Source: Branchiostoma floridae (Eukaryota > Chordata > Leptocardii > Amphioxiformes > Branchiostomatidae). From it: a DNA stretch of 64,000 nucleotides. The translations under genes and the position numbers were made by a program. The stretch lies in NCBI RefSeq assembly GCF_000003815.2, contig NC_049979.1, positions 14,380,567 to 14,444,566 on the forward strand. The letters run 5' to 3'. The notes below the pieces were generated by a model. That model was not told where the DNA came from, ran no database searches, and was given only the letters and a program-made list of their open reading frames with translations. Below, piece by piece: positions 46,561 through 59,100 of the stretch (position 1 is its first letter; each line of letters starts with the position of its first letter).

Positions 46561-49500
46561 CCCTTTGTTGTTTCTTTAGAAAGCCAGAAAAACTATACAG
46601 CGTCACAAAAACGGCCATTTCTAGTCTTATACGTGGATAATATAACCGTGGCAACCATCGTACTCATGGTGGTAACGTTTGTTACAGAATCTGGCGACAG
46701 GCATAAACCACCTCACACAGCCTCCAAGATCAGTGATAGTAGCGATCTGACGTGATCGGACAGAGGGCCTGGGTAGCTGGTTTCACCTGCCGAACAATCA
46801 TTCTGTGATCTGAATTGTTACATTTTTGGCTACTATTTGAATTCTTCGTTTCTTCTCAGGCGACAGCGATTTTTTAGGGTGTGAAATCCCGCCAGTGGCT
46901 ATAATAATCTTCTAACTCATCAACCAATACGAATGTTGTGGTGCATCTTTTGTAAAACATTACTGGGGTTGTGGAAAAATGAAGGAACCAGTGATGTTGT
47001 CTATAATCTGCTCCATATCAAGGCGTAAAGTCAGGCGACAGCATTTCGACATTTAAATGGGAACGAGCCTGCAAAGTGTGTGATAAGTTAATATATGAGC
47101 AGAAAAGTCAACAAACATTAACTGAAACCTGCAAATACATTGTATAAAATTACAAACAAAAATTACTATACTTTGACACTTCCTGACATTAATTTCAACA
47201 CATCATCTCTCAGGAATACAATATACAGTGTAAGTGGTCCATAATATCTAATATGACATGGGTTACTGCTAAAAACCTTGCTGGTGTTTGGCATAGCAAT
47301 TCATTTTTTCAACTGACAACAAATGGTAAAAATATAATCTCATTTGCTTCAAGCAGCAACAAAAAAGTACAACATGCAACATAAAACTATACAAAACAGC
47401 TTTTACTGGCTGACTTGATATGTCCAAAATAGCAACTGAAATTTTCAATAGTATTATATAAATAATATGAGAATACAGCTCCAGAATCTTCTGGAAGTCA
47501 AGTTATTGCAATGGAAAACAGAGTTACTGCCATTGTACATGTAGCAGTATTTTTATTTAAGTTATCAAAAATGGGCTGTTGCATATTCCTTCCATAATCT
47601 TCAATATTTTCAAACAAATGGAATCATTGCAGCTAGAAGCAGTTACTATTGCACAAATGTCACATAACTCCATACCTACCAACAATTATTAAAGTCTGCT
47701 AGTGACACTTTCATACAGCACTCTCCAAATGCCCTACTTGCTCCTGTGTGCTGATGACAACATTCATATTTAATACTATAAGTACTCTGCCTAGCTATAC
47801 TACACTCTGAGCAGACTACATATTCTCTGACCTTACACTGCTACTGCCCATCTCTAAAGGAACCAATGCACATCACCTTGATGGCACTGATCAGCATGTT
47901 CAGGACACATCATATGCATTACTTTCTATGCTGCATTACTAACTACCACCCTGCACTGCACAAAATAATCTCCACCCCTTTCTGTGGTGATAGAAATTTG
48001 TACAATTTGTCACCTTTCCACATGATGGAATATGTTGATCCGTGTATCATTATATGGGTTATGGGAGATGTCTTTATATAGAGTCCCATCTGACTCTCAT
48101 CACAACATATACTATTTGAAGGATGATCTTGAATTACAGAAGTTTTCCATTATAATTGTATTCAACTTGTTATGGTGGAGTTAAGGGGAAACTATGACTA
48201 CTGCTACAATTATTACATTTATATTGGATGAGAAGATTATCGAACACCTGACAATGCACATTGTTTCTGTTCATGTTGTCTCAGTGGAATGAAATACATA
48301 TAAAGCCAAATTGGCTACCCTAAATGCAGTCGGTAATAGTTGCTCAACAAGTAAACCCAATAGAGAACTTCCTCTGATGAGCCAAAATACAGTAGTGGGC
48401 ACGTCAGATTGTTACTGGTCAGGACTGCATGTTTGTACGTTGACTGTAACGACCACCACAGCAATACCAACTTGCACCATACCACAGCTCCGTCAATCAC
48501 AGAAGTTTGTAGTGCTTTAGTCTTCTATACGCACAAGGAGGAGGGTGTGTTGCCGATGGGATGTAAAACCTGAGTGTAGAAAAAGAAAAAGGAATGTCAG
48601 ATGTCTTAAAGTGCCTGCTTCGTCACTTAACAAAAAGATGTGTCTCAATCCTTTCTTATTTCTATGACTGTTCAGCTGCATCGAAATTCTTGACAGTAGA
48701 TTAAATCACATATCAGACACATGTACTGCACTTTGATGAGTAAAAGGTGGGTAACCCAGGACTGTTGGTTTCATCCACTAATATTGGGGCATTGCTCCTC
48801 TTCTCATTGATGCAGTTGATTCTCTATGGTGCTTGCAAGGTGTAAGCAGGACCAACAGCTTATTGCACCTTCTGAAAAACGGCATCCCTACTGGTAGAAA
48901 GCAAATCAGGGTCCAGAACAACCAGAATTGGTAGCTGCAACCTTCTGATTCAGATGCAGGATTGCACAGCACTATACTCTATCTACAAAATGTAAATGAC
49001 CTACTCTATGTGAACCATAGGAAGGGACACAGGACTCACCAAATTGTCTTAGTCCTCAGTTCTGCAACATTTGGAGAGAGAAGGAAGGGGAATAACATTC
49101 TAAGCAGTTTGTAGCCACAGACTCTGAATTTCAAAATACACAGCACTTTCTGGATACAACTACCTCCCAAGACAAGCAGTCTTTTGTGGCACTGGTTCCA
49201 AGAAGAAAGAGAACTAAAGGAGGGAGTGGGAACTGATAGAACCAATTACTGAGCGTGACTGCAAAAGACTGAAATAAGACGTCTACAAGGAAACTAAGAC
49301 ATAATTCTAAGGAACAATTTTCTCAAGAAAGCTTTCAGCTACTAGCACAGTGACTGGCTGTCAAAGGCCACTAATCTAACTTTGAGGAACAAAAGCAAAA
49401 CAGAAGAAGCCACAATCAGAACTATACTGTGCACAGAAGAAAACAGGGGTACTACTAGTATTCCATTATAGCTGATGATGAAAAGCAAAGCAATGGGAGA

Positions 49501-49596
49501 ACGGAATGAAAAGACCAGTATTGCCTCTACATTCAGTGCTGTTTTCACTTTCCACTTTTTAACAGGACAGTACATGCATGTCCTTTGTACATGTAC

Positions 49597-49618
49597 AACA
49601 CACACACACACACACACA
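49597..49618. repeat. CA dinucleotide microsatellite
   Basis: Eleven CA units. Confidence 0.95.
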
Positions 49619-49839
49619 TAAAGATATCTACATGTATGCTCCAACAAGAAATGGCAGTACTAGGCAGACAGAAAACAATACAAATTTCAAATGTTATATA
49701 ACATTCATTATGTTAAGAAGAAAACCAGAATTGTATACCAACTGCAAAAGTACACATTAGACTAACACTAATTATATTTAATTGAGCCCATGAAATGACA
49801 AAGTACGGTTATGCTTTTACTGGACAGAGGTTGGTCATC

Positions 49840-50144
49840 TTACTCAGGACGGCTGTTCAGTGGTTCGTCTAGAGCAGGATTCCCAGACTTTGGGCAAGGA
49901 TCTGGATCCTCCTCTCTCTCAATTGCCACCTTGTAGCTGTAGTGTGCTTTATACCTCACCCACTTCTCGGGGATAACTGGCGCAGCTAACGGGTTGGACA
50001 CGGAGATGGACCGTACAATACTCTTGGAGGCGGTGGTCAGGGGCATGGTGAAGTCCACCTCAAAGTGTGGCCCAAGTGATGTGGGGATGTCGAGCTCACT
50101 AGCCATGTCAATTCTACAGATGAGGGTTTGGGTGGAGTATGCTC
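49840..50144 (-). CDS. Stonin last exon (end of mu-homology domain)
   Basis: The acceptor is CCCCCAG. It encodes AYSTQTLICRIDMASELD, then VDFTMPLTTASKSIVRSISV and WVRYKAHYSYKVAIE, followed by a short acidic/Pro tail and TAA. The final beta strands match the stonin mu-homology domain closely. Confidence 0.95.
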
Positions 50145-53100
50145 CTGGGGGACAACAACATGTATATAGAAGTTTAAATGCGTTAATTATATTGTAGGAT
50201 GTGATGGATTCTGGCATATACTGCCTCTTTGCCACGACAGGGACATTAAAGGCTCATGGTAGGGCTTAATTATATGTCAGTAATATCAATTGTAAGTAAT
50301 ATTCACTAATAAGCTGTTGCTACCAAGGAAAACAGGGTTTATAGTGGTGAGTCAAAAATATGTGTAAGGTGCACAGATACTGTACTTTGTGTTGGAGTAT
50401 AATTCAATTTCAGTGTCTACAAAAGAAGGGCTGAACAGGAGAACAGATCTGACATGAAAAACAGAATAGTGAGACAAGCAATGCAAAAGCAATGAAAGAG
50501 ACAAGACTAACACAAAGGATATAGCACCAAATGATGTGGTATATGGGAAGTGTAGTTATCAGCCTTCACAATGACAGCAATTGAGACCATGCCATGTATT
50601 TGTCACTTTACCTGCTTTCTCTTTGCTAGCAGTGAAAGGGAGGGGTTTGCCAGTGAATGGAACATTGCCAGTGAATGGAACAACTGCAAGGGAAGATGGA
50701 GACAGTTCTTGTCAGTTAGAATGGCAAGTGTCACATAATACCTAGAACATAACCATCTTATCTCTATTCCCAAGATCTAAATGTTAGCAGAACATTTCAT
50801 ACTGTTTAATGTACAAATCCTTTCATATACATGTACTTGATCTATCCTCCTCCTGTTACTAGTATATACTCAGTGTAACTACCTACCATAGCACATTTCA
50901 AAGATGGATCAGGTAAGTAGTAGATGATGAGTAAATGGTAATCATCAGGTAGCTGTCTAATAGTCCATCTAGTTACACTTTAAAACACTTGGTGTCTTTT
51001 CAAATTCAGAGTTACAGAATATTTTCTGTAGTAGCCCAATCAACTGAATGTTACAAAATCCAGAAAACTAACTCACCTTGATTTCTCTCAGGCAGCCGGC
51101 TTATCTTCCATACTATTGCCCTGAAGGCGTATTCATACTTGGCCGTTCCTACTGACACTTCAATCCTGGGAGACGTGTACTGCTCAAAGGTGGATGAGCC
51201 CTTGGGCAGCTTTTTCTTGCTAGAACGCAGAGACTTGGTGCCGAGGGGCCCCACTGGAGTCTCGTTCCGCAGGTACTTCATCCATAGATCAGGAACGGGC
51301 AGACGGATCATAATGTTTTCACAAGGAACAGCTTCTGGGTCCTTCTTGTTAACATAACCTGTGCAGGTTGCATCACATCTGAGCTCGAAGTGAGGTCCCT
51401 TATTGATGTACCTTGCTTTGACAACAAGTGGTAATTCCTTTTTGTTGCTCTTAACTTTGTATCGCATGAGCTGAAACTTGTTACCATCAAGAGGGCAAAA
51501 CTTGATTTGCCTGGTGCTGATAAAATGTTCCTTATTGACACAGCTGTGGAATTCTGGGTTGAGGAGCTTGATCCATTCATCACTTTTGTTTGGAATGATG
51601 TCCTGGCGCCGGACAACCTCGTTTCCTCGGATCTGCTTGTCGTTCATTCCCAAGACGCACTCTGGCATGCCTGTGATGAATACCAGTGTTTGAATGTTGA
51701 CCTCTACAGCCTGTTTCTCAATCTCACCCGTGCGTGCCACAATGCCGCGGAACTCATCCGTCACTTCAACTGTGATCTCATCCTCGATGTATGTTGTTCC
51801 CCTATCTCGGTAGGCTGGAAGCTTCATAAGAGCATCGTTTACAGCCCTTACAAAATTCAAGAGGTCATCATGCTCAAGAGTTCCAAACTTTACCAAAGTA
51901 GAGGCTAGAGGAATGTGATCGATGATGGCCCTTGGACGGAGAAGACGCTTCTCTTTGTAGGAGACATATTCTATCTTGACGGTATGTATCCGACCCTTCT
52001 CATTGTATGCTTGTAGAGTGGGCTCACTTACACTGAAAGTGGAGTGCAGCTGTACTTCCTTGAATGGTTCTGTGTTATTTTTCTCATAATACAACTTCAA
52101 CATGTTACCATCCACAAGCCTCGTGTATGTGGGTGTCCAGTATCTCTTCTGGCCAATGAACTTTTTCTTCTCTGGAACACGTAGCATGAGGTACCAGCCG
52201 TCCTCCTCACATTTTGGAGGAAAGCTTTCATCCAATGGTGAGGTGTCTGGACTTGCAGGAAGGGGCTGTACAACACTGATTGGAAGTTTTACAGTTGGGA
52301 AGGGCGACGCCTCCTCATCAGGTGGGGTGGTTGGAGTTTCTGCCTTAAAGGGATTGTATTTCTTTTTGGTTTGTCTTGGAGGGGTGGCTGGAGAGCCAAC
52401 AGCTGCCTTTGGAGAAAAGGGATCAATGGTGGTTAAAGGAGGTCCCATGGCTAACCCAGCATCTTCTACTGGACTCTGAGCTGTTGGCTTGATGTCAGCC
52501 ACTGAGATGTGCTGCATTGGGGACAAGTTGAGCTCTTCCTCTGGAGATGCGAGAGGTGCAACTACTTCTGTCTTCTTAGGGGGACTACTGACGGGGGTGC
52601 CTTCTTTGGAGGCACTTTTCTGTGGGGCAAATGGATCAAGTTCTTCTAGCTTCAGGCTTTCTCTGGATGGAGAGATGGCAGTAGGGGGAGATGGAATGCT
52701 TGGAGACATTGCTGCAGCACCGGTTGCTCCGGCAAACAGGTCTGGGGTGTTAGCCTCGTCACCGGGCTTTGAAGCAAATGGATCATCAGGCATTGCAGCA
52801 GGTTCTCCTGGGGATGCAAACAAGTCATCAGCTGCTGCTGCATCTGGCGGTGATGGTGCAAAGACTTCTCCAGCTGATAGTGTGGCAGGTGCAACAGCAT
52901 TGCTTGTGGGTGCTTCTGGCTGTGATGGTGAGGAAAGTAGGTCGATGGCCATGGTTTCAGGCTGAGCTGCGGCTTGTCCTTCCAAGACGTCTTGCTTTAC
53001 GGCTTCATCGGGCTTTGGTACAAAAGCATTTGTCGGTATCATGGCTGGTTTCAGTTCAGCCTCAGGGGATCCTCCCAACAAGTCTGGTGGAGGCACATCC

Positions 53101-56100
53101 TCAGCAACTGAGCCAAAGAAGTCAATTGTCATGGCTGCTGGTGGTGTTGCAGCTTTTGCTGCACTAGTAAACAACTCAGGTGTTTTAGCATCACCTCCTG
53201 TTGATGCAAATGGGTCAGCCGGCATTGACAAGGGTTTGGCTGTTGTCTCCATGTCACTGAACAGATCAAAATCTGATGTGCTCTTCTTTGCCTCTTCAGG
53301 TGCTGGCCTTTTTTCTGTCATTGGTACAAAAGAGTCCTCAAAGTGAGTGGAAGGACTCTTCTGGCTCAGTGGCTGCTCCGGTTCTGGCCACTCTTGTACA
53401 ACAAAGGCATCCTCGAAATTAGCAGAGAAACTCTTTGTCGGACCACCTTCATCAGTATCCATAAGACCACCTGGCACAAAGGCATCTTCAAAATGAGCAG
53501 ATGCACTTTTTGTTGGAGCACTTTTCTCAGATGCATTCAACTCATCTGGAACGAAAGCATCCTCAAACATATCAACTGGCTGAGCAGCAGACGCAGCTGG
53601 CTCTTCAACATGGGCAGACTTACTCTCTGGTGGCGTTGCCCCAATTGCTTCCTCTACTGGGCTCTTTGCAGTTTCTTGGACTGGGCTTCTGGTGACAACT
53701 TTTGCCTGTGCAAGTTGGTTCAGCGGTACACGTTTCTTGACGGCAGATGTTACAGGAACACCGGGAAGCCCCAACAGCTTTGCTGCTTCTATTGCATCAA
53801 AGGCTGGACTAGGTTGGGCTGAGGGTTTGCTTGGTTGGGAGGGTTTAGCTGAAGGAGCTTTTTCTTTTGGAGTGGATGGCTTGGTGACTGCTGGTGGTTG
53901 AGGGTTAGGGGGTGATGTTTGTGGGCTGGCCAGGGGTGGAGTGGAAGCTACTGGTGCAATAACAGCTTCAGTTGGCGAGGGCATTGAGGCAGGAGCTGGG
54001 GCGATTGGGGTGGGTAGGGAATCAGGCGGTGGAGAGAAGTGGGGAGACTCTTTCTCTGGCTCCACTGCCTCGGATTGCATGATGCCAATGGGAAGGAAAG
54101 TTGGCGGTGCAGCTCCTGGTGCTGTTGGTGACTGAATGTTGAACAAGTCCACCTCAGGTTCTGCAGGCTTCGGAGACAAAAATGGGTCTTTACCGGGCTC
54201 TGCAGCATCCAGGGATGAAGAGGCAAACAAGTTGAGAGCTTGCTCAGGTTTAGATGAAGAGATAGCAAACAAATCGTTAATGCCACCCTTAGATTTGGAC
54301 GCTGACACTGCTGTGTCTCCATTCTTAGGAGCAAAAGGGTCATCTGGCATCGTTACAGGCTCTGCTTCAAAAGAATCTCCCTCAAATTCAGCACCAAAAG
54401 GATCTACAGCCTTTGATGGCTGTTGTGTACCAAATGGATCAAAATTATCTTTCTTAGCCCCCTCTTGTGTCTTTAATGGGTTTGTTGGTGACAGTGCCTG
54501 TTGTTTTGCGGCAATATCTGCAAGAAAGGGATTTGTTGGTGATGGCTGTGTGGGTGTAAGGCCTGACTGCATCATGAGGAAATCCAGGGTGTCAGGAGTC
54601 TTAGCCTTTTCTCCTTTTTTCATGAGGAAGTCAAACTCAGACCCCTGTGGTGGTGGAATTAGTGGTTCTGTCAAAACAGGTTTCTTACTGGGCTGCTTTG
54701 AAGGCTCCTCTTTCTTAGTGTCTGCTTCCAAGGCTTCCAGAAAAGCTGCGTCCCCTTCCTCAAACTCAAAGCCTATCCAACCGGACGGCTGACTTGAGGT
54801 GCTGTCTGTCCTTGATGTTGTCTTGTTTGTAGCTGATGCTGGTACCTGTCTCTTTATTGTCTCCTTGGTATCATCAACAAATGGCACCCATCCAGCCTCT
54901 GAACAACCCTCAGCCTCCGAGCCGTTACCATGACTACTGTCTTGGGACTCTGGTACGCTGCTGACAGAAGACATGGCATCACTGTGGTTCGCTGTCTCAC
55001 TTTGTGTGTCCCCAGATGCAAGGAAGCTACTGGAATCAGACATGGCCTCTACATCAGCACTGCTTGAGGGATCTGCAAAACAGAAAAAGTTGCTGTTAGT
55101 CAGGATTCTTGTCATGGAAAAGAGATTATTTTTCACCAGGAGATAAGAAGCGCAGCAGCATCTCTTCAGCACCATGGACAGGGTAAGGAAAAAGAGTTCA
55201 AACACAAGCAATATCTGGGTAATGAACACATACACAGCAGATTCTAAAATGCCAGCCCTTAAACCTTCAGACTGCAAATGCTGGGTAAAACTGTGTATGT
55301 GTGGGCGGGGTCAATTGGATGTTTTTTTTTTCTAGTTCTGGAAACATGTTGGCCGAAACAGCTTGTACCATAACATCATCATGCTGGATATTCGACTAAA
55401 TAGTGATTGCCATGTCAGTACAGTCTTTCAATGGGAATATTCATGTATTGACGTCAGTTGATATTACATATGAAACAGTTGATATCACATATGAAACAGC
55501 TGATATGCTTATTGCAATGTGACTTTACCTGGTCCCATCTTCACACAGTATTTGAAATCATAATTGAAATCAAGTACCAGCCTTCTATGGTTCCTCTTCT
55601 ATCAACATAATGAATGAGAAGAGTAACTCTCAATGTTCTTTGTGCAAACTAAAAAAGGGCTTGTCATGTTCATCACATCTAAATATTGGGTCTGGAACAC
55701 AAAGTATGTAATAAAATATTGAAGATGGCTGAGTAGAAATCATGTAACATGCCTTATACTGCACAGGGTGAAATGAATGGTTGTAAAGACCCACACTAAT
55801 GAAACACTGCCCTCCTGAGATGTTGTGTGACCTGAATTGTCACATTGCAGCTGAGCACAGGCGATAGATTTACAGCTCAGGGAACTGACAGCAGTCCCAT
55901 CAAAGTATTGGAGCAGGACATTTATCACACAAGTACAGCATGGGTCTCACTGCAGGATATTCGTCTGTGACTGTTGCATGATTTGCTATGTGGATACAGT
56001 AATCTGGGAATGATATCATTTACATGAATCCCTCATATTTGGACATGTATCATGAGTACAAGTCTTACTTTAACCTTAATTAGTTTGACATATATGTTTA

Positions 56101-59100
56101 CCGGAATACCTGCAGGTAAATTACGTGGACAGAGTGACATTTCAGTGGAGGGGGGCAAAAATGGAAGGGCACCAAGCATTAGGGAAATATTCGAGGATAA
56201 GGCTCATGGGATATTACTCATTATTTTGAAAGGATATCGATGCATGGCTGTAGATTATAGAATAAGCCGAGAATCTGATAGCAGAAATAGGCACTGAGCT
56301 AGCAAGAATGTAGACAAAAGGAAATTATTTGATATCCTACAAAATAGAAATGTAAGTCTTAGCCATGGTAGATCTAACAACATAATGGCTCACAAATAAC
56401 TTGCTTTACAGAAAAAAAAAATTCAGCAACTGAAAAATATAACAGCTCTGTATTGAGCTCTTGATCAATCAATCAATATGTAAAACAAACTAACTGATAA
56501 TTCTTGATCACCTATCTTTTTAATTAAGAATACTGGGTAGCCCATATTCTCATAGAAATGGCTGCACAAGTGCCAAGGGCCGAGATTCAAAATACCCCTT
56601 CACCCTTAATTACAGTGTCAAACTAATTTATGAAATGGACATTTTGCACCCTTGCCCCTGTATTCTATGACAAAAAATACTTTTAGTCCATGTGATGCCA
56701 TTACATTGATTATTTTCTTTATGTACCCTGAGATATTATGTTTCAGCAGGCCTGGTCAAAGATGAGGCTACACATTGTGTCTGTCAATGATACAATGGTA
56801 TGCATCACGCTGACAAAAGGAATTTAAAGGTTTTTTTTAAGGTTAATTGAGAATTGCCAGACTTTTGATGTTGCATGAAATGAGCAAAAGAAAAAAAAAG
56901 GAAGGCCTCATCTAGTTTGTATTTCCAAGAAGTACTACAACATTAATCAATTGTAGTCCCTGACAGGAGCTTTCCTGTGTATTCCACTGTGCTTCCAAAC
57001 ATGCCCACGGAATGCAAAAATATGCCTTCGAACCTGCAGTCAACCTTGGAATCCAAGTTGGATGTGCAGAAACAGTTGCAATTCCAAAAAAATTACTTGT
57101 ACAACTGTCAATTGCTTCAAATATTGTACCAAAGACATGACAATTATATGCAAATCTACAAATGTACTCTAACAGTGCTGGTGTTTATACTGGTTTGAAG
57201 GGTCATTTTGGCAATTCAAGTTTGTTGCCAAAATCAGCCTTTTAAATGGTTTTGTGGTTGATATTTCTGCATCAGTGCATGAGAGTAATGTGTTACCAAA
57301 AACTGTGTCCATGGAACAGCTGCACTATTGATTATGACCCACTTTGTTACCATGATTAGCACTAATGATGGGCTACAAAATGGTACACTGTGGACAAGGT
57401 CTAATGACTGTAGAACATGGCATCTTATTTCAAAGCAAGGCACTGATAGCAAAAATGCTTGTTTTTTTTCACAAACACCACATACTTATTCCAATCTCAA
57501 CTGCCTTCAGTATTTCTGCCAAATTTAATGCATTTTCAGTTTTTCTATCATTTACCTTAAAAATATTAGGTAATACACATACTGAGTGACACCTTTGATG
57601 ATGTGGTTACAGACTAGGAACCCATAAGAGAAGATGCTAGATATTCAATAATGTACCCTTGTATAGCTTTGCAAATTGTAGTTTCAGATCATGACAATCC
57701 CTTTTATCTTTGGCCATCTTGCCTTGAGGGCAATGCATGCAGTGAAAAAAACACCCATGCAAAATGAGAAAATACATATACACATGTATATCTGCTTTGA
57801 TCTTAGATCACAAAGCCTAGTTCTAACCAGTCCTGATGCTGTGGAGATTGCTCAAAGGCAGTAACAACAGACTCCTCCCAGCAGAGCTTTTAGATAATAA
57901 AGTTTTCTGTCAACATAAGCTGTCTCTTTGAGTCTTCGTTCACTCTAATCTTATATATATGTACTGATATTTACCTTTAATGTTCACTTATTTAACATGA
58001 TAAGAAAATGAATTTGAATGAGACTTGACAGAAAATGAATTTTTTTCAAATAAATAAATGAACTGCAGTTTTTCTACTGGGCACCGCCCTTTCACTGAAA
58101 CATCCCATCCTGCACATTTTAAGTGCAGTTGCCCTCTTGACAAACAACCTTCCGAATCCTGTTTTACATTTAGCTGGTTTGGCCAAGAAATGTCTCTGTT
58201 GTCATGTAAAGAGATTGTATCCATGAATCATGTGCACATGGCAGTTTATCACTATACAATATAGAACATTATACATATTATACAGCAGCTGTTATCTTAC
58301 CTTGTACATTATAAACTGTACATCCAATATTATTTTACCGCCCTTGTTGCCTAGCACAAAGACCTAAAGATGAAGATGAGCTGCCTCCATCTTGATTTCC
58401 CTTCCAGCTTATCTGCTAGATCTCTAGAAGCATCTAAACCATATTCTGCAGTTGAACTTGGAGCCTGCCATCCATTAACGGCTACCTGCAGGCTGTACCT
58501 GCCAACATGCTCTTATCAGTCAGACCAGCAGAAGTACATCTACGTCAGTTGCTGACAGCAGGGATGAAAGCAGTAGATAATGAAACTCTGGGGACCGGAA
58601 GGATACAGGTTTGACAAAGAATTCTAACCATGACCTACTTAAAACAGCTTTTCAGGGATTCCCCCATCTATCATTGTACAACAGGATCGGAGTGCAACAG
58701 ACAGAATTTGGAGGGACACAGCATCTGTCTGGTTTGGTATAATGCATAAATAGACTGCTAAGTTAGCTAGGATTTCATTAGACTGGATTGGCCAGACTAT
58801 ATTAGAACTTGGAGTATTTAGCAATGCAGAAGAAAACCAAAACCAAATTATTATGTTTACAGAATTTACCTAAAACAAGCAAGGGGGATGAAATCAACAC
58901 TTTTCCAGCTCTTAAACTCCAGGTATCATGATGGATACAGCCATTGGAAACATCTTTTAAAGCAGCTCGACTATTATAGCTGCACCTTAATTGTGGAAAT
59001 TTCTGATAGTCTGTCTCCATATTGTGGTTCCCCATATAAATTCCCAGCTTCTTATTAGTGTTAAAGCAATGGCCCATTATACAAGGGTAATTTGGAAAAA

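Larger units (their letters stand above)
43173..49839. other. GTF2A1 5' region and spacer to stonin
   Basis: This stretch separates the two minus-strand genes. It holds the candidate GTF2A1 microexon (43471-43500), a diverged interspersed repeat (46280-46560), a 30-bp palindrome with related motif copies (46311-46685) and a CA microsatellite. Frames at 45170-45430, 45595-45888 and 46134-46460 (-) show no recognisable domain. A reverse-strand ATTAAA at 49777-49782, about 60 bases past the stonin stop, could be its polyadenylation signal. Confidence 0.55.

Noticed and set aside
51051-51076. GELVFWIL C-terminal end for stonin
   Set aside because: It is read-through past a GTGAGT donor; the conserved mu-homology domain continues in the exons at 50612-50683 and 49840-50144.
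55073-55277. 68 extra N-terminal codons on the stonin main exon, including a hydrophobic stretch
   Set aside because: A CTGCAG acceptor sits at 55073 and the upstream exon joins there in phase. The hydrophobic run is translated intron, so stonin should not be given a membrane segment.
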